Positions 1 to 7,400 of a DNA stretch of 20,000 nucleotides are shown here, piece by piece (position 1 is the stretch's first letter; each line of letters starts with the position of its first letter). The notes beneath the pieces were generated by a model, which did no database searches, had not been told where the DNA came from, and saw nothing but the letters and a program-made list of their open reading frames with translations. The DNA is from an uncultured cyanobacterium (GTDB lineage Bacteria > Cyanobacteriota > Cyanobacteriia > Cyanobacteriales > Geitlerinemataceae): positions 1-20,000 of the forward strand of contig CAKZKB010000704.1 of assembly GCA_937121005.1 (NCBI GenBank), read 5' to 3'. The translations under genes and the position numbers were made by a program.

Positions 1-3000
1 GAAAATAATATCGTCACCACGATGCTATCGGCAACCGCAGAAGATGGCAACGGCGGAAGCATTTCTCTCGATAGTGCTGCGGGGACGATCGACAGTTCTG
101 CGGGAAGCATCGACACAAGTTCTCTGTCTGGAGATGGGGGCGCGATCGCCATCACTGCTGATGGAATTGTTACGACTGACGATATTTCTAGTACCAGCAC
201 TGACGGAAATGGTGGAAGTATCAGCATTACCAGCCAAACGGACGCGATCGATACCTCTGGCGGGACGCTAGATACACAATCGGCTAATGCTGACGCTGGC
301 AATATTGATATTACAGCATCGGATATCGCAACAACGGGGACTATTTTGGCTGGAGGCGATACCAACAACAATCGCACAGTAATTACAGGATCGGATGTTG
401 TTGTCAACGGCGCGATCGATGCCGGATCTGGAATAGTTGATTTTATTCCCAGTCAAGATAATTTAACTGTTGCCATCGGCGACAGTGCAACGGGAGATTT
501 TCATCTCGACAGTACCGAATTAACAACAAATATCACCTCTGCCAGTCGCGTCCGCATTGGCAAAGACAACCTGACAACGGCTGCCGAAATCCAAGACTTA
601 GATGTGAGTGGTGAAAACTATACGTTTGTCGTCCGCGCTGCCGATATCGATCTCAACGGACTGCTAGACTTAGGTGCAAACAATGTCTATTTTCGTCCGT
701 CTCGCGACGATATCACTGTCGGTATCGGTGATGGAGCCTCGGGAAGTTTTCATCTTGACGAAACCGAACTGACAACGAATATTAACTCTACGGGTACTGT
801 CGAAATTGGCAGACACGACAACACAGGAACCATCGATATCCAAAGCCTGGACTTGAGTAGCGAAACCTACAATTTGACTGTTCGTGGTGGGACGATCCAG
901 TTTCCAGGAACGCTAACCCTTCCCGACGGACAAACGGGCAACTTTTTCTCCACTGGCAGCATCAATCCCATCGATAATAATACCACGCCTGAAATTGTTA
1001 GCAATGGCGGCAGCGTGGCGCTGTCGGCAGAAACGGGAATTGGCGACGCGATCGCGATCGATCTCGACGTACCGACGATCGCGGCGACAACAACATCGGG
1101 CGATATTAATATCCGCACGCACAGCACGGATCCCACTATTTCTAGTGTTGCTGGAATCAATGGCATCCAAACTGGCAACGGAAATATCAATATCGATCCG
1201 AGTAATAGCAATACGCTGGCGATCGACCAACCTGTGCAAGCAGGCAGTACGGGCGATATTCGTATTGGCAGCAACATTAACAACACACTCGATCTCAATG
1301 CCAATGTCACTGCCGGAAACAATGTTACAGTAGAAGATGCCGTCACGTTAGGGAATAATGTTAATGTTTCGGCTGGCGGCGATGTCACCTTCGATCGCAC
1401 TGTTGATGGCAATCGAGACTTGACAGTATCCGGTGAAAATGTTACCTTTAGCAATGCAGTTGGCGATACCACAGCTTTAAGTCGTTTGGATGTTAGCGCT
1501 AACACCAATATTAGTTTGACCGATGTCACTGCCGACGACATTCAATTAACCGCAACCGGAGATATTACTGCAAACGCGATCGACGCGACAAATACTGTCG
1601 ATCTCAATGCCAATTCGATCCGCGTCACGAGTACAATTCCATCTACGTCTACAAGCATTCGCGGTGGAACCTCGGTACAAATCGAAACAAATACCGATCC
1701 ATTTGTTGTTGGCGATGCGAGTAGTAATGGCACTGTAGGAGATATCGAAGGTGGTGGCGGGACGATCGCCTCTACATTTACAGTTCCCGGCGGAACCTAC
1801 ACGCATTCGACGGGAAACACGACGATCGTCACTCCCGCACCCGCACCCACTCCCACACCGATACCGGATCCAACCCCAACCCCGACACCGGATCCGACAC
1901 CCGCACCTACGCCGGATCCAACTCCCACCCCGACACCGGATCCGACTCCAACTCCCACACCCGAACCGACTCCAGATCCCATACCAACCCCAGAACCCGC
2001 ACCCACACCGGATCCGAGTCCTGTTCCTACGCCAGAACCGACTCCCGCACCCACACCGGATCCAACACCGATACCTTCGGAGGGCGAAGGCCCTTCGCCC
2101 CTACAACCGGATCCAACACCGACACCCGATCCAATCCCTACCCCCGAACCGACTCCATCTCCCCAATCCCCCAATCCCCCAACCCCCCAAACCCCCAATC
2201 CCAGTGTCGCGGTACGGGATAAAATCCGGCTGGGGACGGACTTGCAGAGTGCTAGCGTTGCATCGGGTAGCGATAGTTCGATCGCCGAAAGTGGCGGTTC
2301 TAGCAGCAGTACGGCCGACATATTACAAGCACGCAGCCAAACTGGAAATTTACTCGATAGCGGTAACGTGGTAGAAGCCGTGAGGGCTCTCGACACCCTA
2401 CACAGCGAAGCGATCGCCAGTTATTTTGGAAACAATTCCCCCCAAATCACCTTGACATTTGGGCAAATCCAAGATCGGTTGCAAGCGATGGAAGCGCGAT
2501 CGGGCAAAAAAACAGCGATCGTCTATTTGTTCTCCCGCGAAGAACAATTGGATTTGGTGCTCGTGGTTCCCGGACGCGATCCCATTCATTACAGCGTTCC
2601 CGAAGCCGATCGCGCCACCCTCACCGCCACCGTCGCCGACTTGCGCCGAGAAGTCACCGATCGCACCCGCCTGCGATCGACCAGCTACCTCGAACCCGCT
2701 CAAAAGCTGCATCAATGGGCGATCGCGCCGCTAACCGCCGACTTGCAACACTTCGGTATCGAGACGATCGTCTTCTCTCCAGACGAGGGACTGCGGCTGA
2801 TGCCCTTTGCTGCCCTCCACGACGGCGATCGCTTCTTCGTCGAACAGTACAGTTTTAGTATTGTCCCCAGTATCAACTTACTCGCGCCCGATCGGCCTAT
2901 AATGAGGGAACCCCAGGTGCTCGCCATGGGCGCATCAGAATTTGAAAGTTTGCCGCCGTTGCCTGCCGTGCCGACAGAACTGAGTTTAGCGGCTCGATCG

Positions 3001-3597
3001 CGGGCGCAATCCGCAGGCGGCGATCGGGGGGAATCGACATTTCTCAATCGTGCCTTTACTCTAGACAACTTGCAACAGCAACCGAGTCGAGGCGCTTACG
3101 ATATCGTGCATCTAGCCACCCACGCCGAGTTCCGACCGGGGAGTGCAGAAAATTCCTATATCCAATTGTGGGACGATCGCCTGTCGGTCGATCGCCTCTC
3201 GGAACTGGGTTGGAATCCAGGAACGTTAGACTTGCTGGTTTTGAGCGCTTGTCGCACCGCGTTGGGGGATGCGGGAGCAGAATTAGGCTTTGCAGGGCTG
3301 GCAGTGGAGTCGGGGGCGCGATCGGCAGTGGCCAGTTTGTGGTACGTTAGCGACCTCGGTACGCTAGCGTTGATGGGGGGATTTTACGATCGCCTGCAAG
3401 CTGCTCCCCTACCGGCCCCGGCCCTACGAGACGCGCAACTGGCCCTGTTGCGCGGCGACATCCGCATCGAGGGCGGACAGCTACAAACACCCGCCGGGGC
3501 TGTTCCTCTACCCCCGGAGTTAGAAGGCGTGCGTCACCTCGAATTTTCCCATCCCTACTATTGGGCCTCGTTTGCCCTGGTGGGTAGTCCTTGGTAG
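1..3597 (+). CDS. Filamentous-haemagglutinin-like protein with C-terminal CHAT protease domain (5' end outside window)
   Basis: The reading frame is already open at base 1, so the N-terminus is missing; numbering here starts at the Met at 22. Residues 1 to about 600 are Gly/Asp/Ser/Thr-rich beta-helix-like sequence typical of secreted filamentous-haemagglutinin adhesins, including two related segments of about 80 residues (around 138-210 and 218-295). Residues about 605-730 are a Thr-Pro/Asp-Pro linker. A CHAT domain (caspase/HetF-associated, clan CD protease fold) follows from about 830 to 1191. Its expected catalytic dyad is present: His1034 in HLATHAEF and Cys1077 in LSACRTALG, so it may be an active cysteine protease. 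Such proteins in cyanobacteria are usually secreted or surface-bound, often by two-partner secretion; the export signal and any TpsB partner would lie upstream of the window. It probably forms an operon with the DUF928 gene 26 bp downstream. Target and role are unknown. Confidence 0.9.
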   Translation, partial: ENNIVTTMLSATAEDGNGGSISLDSAAGTIDSSAGSIDTSSLSGDGGAIAITADGIVTTDDISSTSTDGNGGSISITSQTDAIDTSGGTLDTQSANADAGNIDITASDIATTGTILAGGDTNNNRTVITGSDVVVNGAIDAGSGIVDFIPSQDNLTVAIGDSATGDFHLDSTELTTNITSASRVRIGKDNLTTAAEIQDLDVSGENYTFVVRAADIDLNGLLDLGANNVYFRPSRDDITVGIGDGASGSFHLDETELTTNINSTGTVEIGRHDNTGTIDIQSLDLSSETYNLTVRGGTIQFPGTLTLPDGQTGNFFSTGSINPIDNNTTPEIVSNGGSVALSAETGIGDAIAIDLDVPTIAATTTSGDINIRTHSTDPTISSVAGINGIQTGNGNINIDPSNSNTLAIDQPVQAGSTGDIRIGSNINNTLDLNANVTAGNNVTVEDAVTLGNNVNVSAGGDVTFDRTVDGNRDLTVSGENVTFSNAVGDTTALSRLDVSANTNISLTDVTADDIQLTATGDITANAIDATNTVDLNANSIRVTSTIPSTSTSIRGGTSVQIETNTDPFVVGDASSNGTVGDIEGGGGTIASTFTVPGGTYTHSTGNTTIVTPAPAPTPTPIPDPTPTPTPDPTPAPTPDPTPTPTPDPTPTPTPEPTPDPIPTPEPAPTPDPSPVPTPEPTPAPTPDPTPIPSEGEGPSPLQPDPTPTPDPIPTPEPTPSPQSPNPPTPQTPNPSVAVRDKIRLGTDLQSASVASGSDSSIAESGGSSSSTADILQARSQTGNLLDSGNVVEAVRALDTLHSEAIASYFGNNSPQITLTFGQIQDRLQAMEARSGKKTAIVYLFSREEQLDLVLVVPGRDPIHYSVPEADRATLTATVADLRREVTDRTRLRSTSYLEPAQKLHQWAIAPLTADLQHFGIETIVFSPDEGLRLMPFAALHDGDRFFVEQYSFSIVPSINLLAPDRPIMREPQVLAMGASEFESLPPLPAVPTELSLAARSRAQSAGGDRGESTFLNRAFTLDNLQQQPSRGAYDIVHLATHAEFRPGSAENSYIQLWDDRLSVDRLSELGWNPGTLDLLVLSACRTALGDAGAELGFAGLAVESGARSAVASLWYVSDLGTLALMGGFYDRLQAAPLPAPALRDAQLALLRGDIRIEGGQLQTPAGAVPLPPELEGVRHLEFSHPYYWASFALVGSPW
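1834..2208 (+). repeat. Proline-rich (TP/DP) linker-coding repeat
   Basis: A low-complexity tract made of variants of ACTCCC, ACACCG and GATCC hexamers encodes alternating Thr-Pro, Asp-Pro and Glu-Pro dipeptides. It links the beta-helix part to the CHAT domain of the protein. Its only interruption is a short SEGEGPSPLQ segment encoded by a copy of the GGGCGAA/TTCGCCC palindrome. Confidence 0.85.
2078..2105 (+). repeat. Short palindromic repeat (GGGCGAA-TTCGCCCCTACA family) inside a coding region
   Basis: GGGCGAAGG and CCTTCGCCC form a perfect 9-bp stem with a one-base loop, flanked by CGGA and CTACA. Copies of the same family lie outside genes at 9714, 10377, 10407 and 19947. Here the element is read through in frame as SEGEGPSPLQ within the Pro-rich linker. 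Confidence 0.75.
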
Positions 3598-3623
3598 TTT
3601 TGCGTTTAAGGAGCGCTTTAGCA

Positions 3624-4274
3624 ATGAACCTTTGGAAATTGTTGACCCCAACGATCTTCGTTTTGATGGCTTCTCCGGCGGCTACGGCCATCACCTTCGA
3701 GCCCCCCGGCGAACCGGCCCCTCGGCAAACCACGGCCGGGGCCACTCGTAGCGGTGAAGGCATCTGCCTGTCGCCGGGCGATCGCTTAATCCCGTTGAGC
3801 GTTCCTAACGAAATTGGCTTGACGACGGACGATCGGCCCACCCTGCTAGTGTACGTGCCCGACACCTCGGCACGGGTACTGGAAGTAACCCTGGCTCGCG
3901 AAGACGACGGTACGGAACTGTTTCGCAAGCAGGTGTCCGCCCCCTCGGAGGCCGGCATCGTTCCCGTCCCCCTGGACGAACATTCCCTCGAGGTCGATAC
4001 GGTCTATCAGTGGTACGTTTCGGCCATCTGCGACGATGTGGATCGCTCGGGCAACCCCTTGGTCAATGGCTGGGTGAAGCGCGTCGAAGGTGACGATATT
4101 ACCAGCAATACCACTGAAGAGTACGCCGAGGCCGGGATTTGGCACGAAACCGTCCTCAGTTTGTACGAGCGCCGACAAGCCCAACCGGGGGACGATCGCC
4201 TGGCCGCCGACTGGCGCGAACTGTTGCGATCGGTGGGTTTGGAGGAAGTCTCTGACGCGCCTTTAGGTCGTTAG
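3624..4274 (+). CDS. DUF928 domain-containing secreted protein
   Basis: A protein of 216 residues. The start is set at the ATG at 3624 because AAGGAG (3608-3613) lies ten bases upstream and the protein then begins with a clean signal peptide, MNLWKLL...ASPAATA, likely cleaved after about residue 22. The rest matches the DUF928 pattern as I recall it: an early GICLSPGDRLIPL segment, a beta-rich centre (LLVYVPDT, VYQWYVSAICDD) and NGWVKRV near the end of the core, followed by a helical tail (WHETVLSLYERR). The function of DUF928 is unknown; the genes are common in cyanobacteria beside CHAT, CHASE2 and haemagglutinin-like genes. The gene follows the CHAT gene by 26 bp and precedes a terminator, so the two are probably cotranscribed and act together in the periplasm or envelope. 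Confidence 0.85.
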   Translation: MNLWKLLTPTIFVLMASPAATAITFEPPGEPAPRQTTAGATRSGEGICLSPGDRLIPLSVPNEIGLTTDDRPTLLVYVPDTSARVLEVTLAREDDGTELFRKQVSAPSEAGIVPVPLDEHSLEVDTVYQWYVSAICDDVDRSGNPLVNGWVKRVEGDDITSNTTEEYAEAGIWHETVLSLYERRQAQPGDDRLAADWRELLRSVGLEEVSDAPLGR

Positions 4275-4294
4275 GGTTGTTGTTTTCCTGTGCT

Positions 4295-4319
4295 GCGGGC
4301 CTCAGGCCCGCTTTTTTTT
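4295..4319 (+). terminator. Rho-independent terminator of the CHAT-DUF928 operon
   Basis: GCGGGCCT (4295-4302) pairs with AGGCCCGC (4304-4311), giving a GC-only-based hairpin followed directly by eight T residues. It lies 20 bp after the DUF928 stop codon and is a canonical intrinsic terminator on the plus strand. Confidence 0.9.
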
Positions 4320-4411
4320 ACGTCAGGAGAATACGGTGGAAGATACACTAATCGATCGCCTACTTTCTCAATGAGTAATGGTAGCAACTTTGGAAACAAA
4401 AAGCAAGGGGC

Positions 4412-4429
4412 GGGCCGCGATCGCGGCCC
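4412..4429. repeat. 18-bp perfect palindrome with central HIP1 octamer
   Basis: GGGCCGCGATCGCGGCCC is a perfect palindrome centred on GCGATCGC, the cyanobacterial HIP1 octamer. It is flanked by GGGGC and CTACCCC, so it resembles the other GGGC...GCCCCTAC repeats of the window. It lies between two convergent genes and could fold as a hairpin in either transcript. Confidence 0.6.
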
Positions 4430-4438
4430 TACCCCGTT

Positions 4439-4457
4439 TGTCTACCAATGGTAGACA
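4439..4457. repeat. Hairpin/dyad 1 (TGTCTACC-AAT-GGTAGACA)
   Basis: A perfect 8-bp inverted repeat with a three-base centre, 39 bp beyond the stop codon of the minus-strand RTX gene. It is nearly the same as the second dyad at 4469-4487. It could be a transcript-end hairpin or a paired operator. Confidence 0.6.
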
Positions 4458-4465
4458 TTTCCAGA

Positions 4466-4490
4466 TTTTGTGTACCATTGGTACACAAAA
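4466..4490. repeat. Hairpin/dyad 2 (TGTGTACC-ATT-GGTACACA, with A/T flanks)
   Basis: An 11-bp perfect inverted repeat with a three-base centre, six bases beyond the stop codon of the minus-strand RTX gene. The T runs flanking it make it a possible weak terminator for that gene, but no long U tract follows. Its centre lies 30 bp from the centre of dyad 1. Confidence 0.6.
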
Positions 4491-4495
4491 CCCGC

Positions 4496-7400
4496 CTAGA
4501 CGATCGCGACTTGACCCAGACCCGGCGTACCGCCGATAAAAGTTGCCAACTCGATATCGCCGAAACGCAGAACGTTACCGGAAATGGAGAACTGTTCGAT
4601 CGCGGCCCCGCCAAAGCCAAGACGATCGATCGCAATGCGATCGCGACCTTCAAACCCGAAGATCAGATCCTCACCATCGAGAGGCGAACGGTACAAGAAT
4701 ACATCCGCACCGCCACCGCCAGAAAGGACATCCTGACGGCCGCCACCGATAATCAAATCGTTATCGTCGTCGCCGATAATGGCATTTTTGCCGTCATCGC
4801 CTTCTAAGGTTTCGTCAATTCCCGTAAGGATATCGGTGGTAACAACCCCTTCGAGAACCGTATCGGCCCGCAGCGACAGATTTTGGATCCGTCCGTCCTG
4901 AGTTGGCGGAACTTCCGGCTGCGAAAACGGATCGGATAGGGTGTTATTCGCTAGCAAGAACTCGGCCAAAGCATCCTGTTCGGTTCCGGGATCGGCCGCC
5001 GTTGCTTGCCCCGGAGTGGTAATGGCCTCGGCTAGATCCACGCGGTTCCCAAAAGTGGGGTTGGCAGCCAAGAACGCATCGAAAGGATAACCGTCGCCGC
5101 CGTCCGCCAAGAAGCCGAGAGTGACAACGCGGATCGGACGGTTGCGATCGCCGACGACTTGACCGTTTTCGACCACTGTTTCGGCGACGCTGCCATCTTC
5201 GTTGAGAATGGCCAGACTCCGTACCCGCGATCCGGGAGTGGTGACGGTTCCATCTGCAAACGCGATCGCCTCGCCACTCGGATCGAAGCTGAACGCCAAA
5301 CCGCCAACCTGCGGGAAGCGGCCGGGAGTTTGTCCGGGGGCCGTGGCCGCGACTCCATGTTCGAGGAGTTGGCGTAACTGTTCGGCCGTCACCGTGAGAA
5401 CGGTCAGGTCGTTGTTAAACCGGAGGCTGTTTTCGAGATCCAGTTGGGAAATTTGTCCGGTGGCTTTCCCCGATACCGGGTTGGCTTGCGGGGGAACCAA
5501 TTCGCCCGTATCGCCCACCACGTCGCCAATGGAGGCGCGAATGCCACCGCCATTTTTAATCGAAACCTGCACCGTCGGATCCACTTGGCGGGCGACAAAC
5601 AGGTTCGCGTCGGCGGTGAGGTTGCCCAGAGTGGTCTCTTCGGTACGGACTTCCTCCCGGCGACCTTCGATAAAGACGTTGGTGGCCCCAAACACTTGGC
5701 TGTCGGTGGCGGTGACAACGGCTTCGACGGGTTGGGTGAGACGCTGGACGAGGTTGGCTTTCGTACCCGCCGCAAAGGGATCCTGACCGGGGGCGACGGC
5801 GTTCCAAACCGCGTTTACCCCTTCGATATCGGTGGCGTAGGATCCGCTAACGTTGGGATCGATGCTGCCAGGAATGAGTACGCCGTTGGGATCGAACTCG
5901 GCCACCAGGCGACCCACGTAGGAATATTCGCCGTCGGTACTGACGATCGCGGCCGGATCGCCGTCAGCGTTGGTGGTGAGGAAGGGATAGGGGGAGACTC
6001 CGGCGGTATCTCCCGGACGCAGGCGATCGCTGCTATCAGCAACAATTGTATCAGAACCGCCAGCAATGGCAACATCAACACCACGCAACAAGGGAACCAA
6101 TTGCTGTTCGAGTTGGAATTGTTGCAAGTGGGTGACGGTGACAATTTTGTTAACACCTTGGGCAAGAAGTTGGTCGATCGTCGGTTGAATAACTGCCGCC
6201 AACGCTGCCATGTCGTTGGTTCCCGCACCGGGATTGAGAACAGTGACATCGCCTGTGGAGGTGATACTTTCTAGTATGGGTGTGGTCGCACCGACAACGC
6301 CAACAATTTCGCCATTTTCGAGGGCGATCGTTGTCGCCGGGGCCGTTTTCGGCGCGCTGGCGGCGGCTGCTAGATCTGTTGGCAGCGATTGAAATGCCGT
6401 ATTCGGTAAAATCTCGTTGGTTGCTAGATCTCCTAAGTCTGTATCGCCGAAATCAAGGTTGGCACTCAGATAGGGAAATTGTGCCCCTAACCAACGCACA
6501 TCATCCAAAGTGCCGCCGCGAATATCGGGGAGAATGATGTCAGCCGCCGTAGCAGGGCCAGCATCAAATTCGTGGTTGCCGATCGCGGACGCATCGAAAC
6601 CAATAACGTTGGCGATCGAGATATCGATGCGGCCGTTTCCTTCCCGTAAATTAGTCAGGGGAACGCCGAAGAAGTCGCTGTAAACCGCTTGCAGATCGTC
6701 GCGAATGGAGGAATCGCCCGCCGCAGCAAAGAACGGCCCCGGCAAATAGTTATCCCCAGCCGAGAGTAAAATCGAGGGAATGTTTTGATTGGCGGCATCC
6801 GTTTCTAAACCCTGCACGACGGCGGCAAAGTTGGGCGCGTCACCAATGGCATTGACCCCACCTTCTAAGTCGGAAGCGTGGAGAATTTGCAGGCGAGTAT
6901 TGCCACCCGCAGAAAGAGGATTGACTTCAAAAATGCCAGTCGAACCGCTTACTTCATACCCTACAGCTAGCAACGGCGTACCATTGGGACTTTCGTTTGC
7001 AGGGATGAATTTTAATCCTTCCGGGGCCAAATCTCCGGCCGTTCCTTCCTCGGCTACGCCAGAAAAGTCGCGGGTATTGATATACTGGAGAAGTTCGGGA
7101 TTCGTGGGATTGCTGAGGTTGTAAACGGCAATGCCGCCAATGCGTTCTAAGCCGATAAAGCCGTAGGGAACGCCATTGACAATGCCGACTTCTACGCCTT
7201 CGGGTTCCGGGCCTTTGTCGTCGCTGCGATCGTCGAAAGAACCATTTTCGTCGTTGGTGGAGTTGAAGTTTTCCGGTAACAGTTGGGCGGTAATTTGTTC
7301 GAGACTGTCGCCACTGTCGAAGACCAAGTTACCAAAAGAATCGAAAATGGAGAAGGAACGACCGCCGTAACTGTAGAGGCGATCGACATCTCCATCGCCA

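Noticed and set aside
867..1541. Minus-strand open frame of 224 codons under the CHAT gene
   Set aside because: It is an antisense frame of the repetitive Gly/Asp-rich coding sequence, with low-complexity Val/Ser/Leu content and no recognisable domain.
5444..6274. Plus-strand open frame of 276 codons opposite the RTX gene
   Set aside because: The minus-strand frame shows clear 5'-nucleotidase motifs in the same interval; the plus-strand product has no recognisable features.
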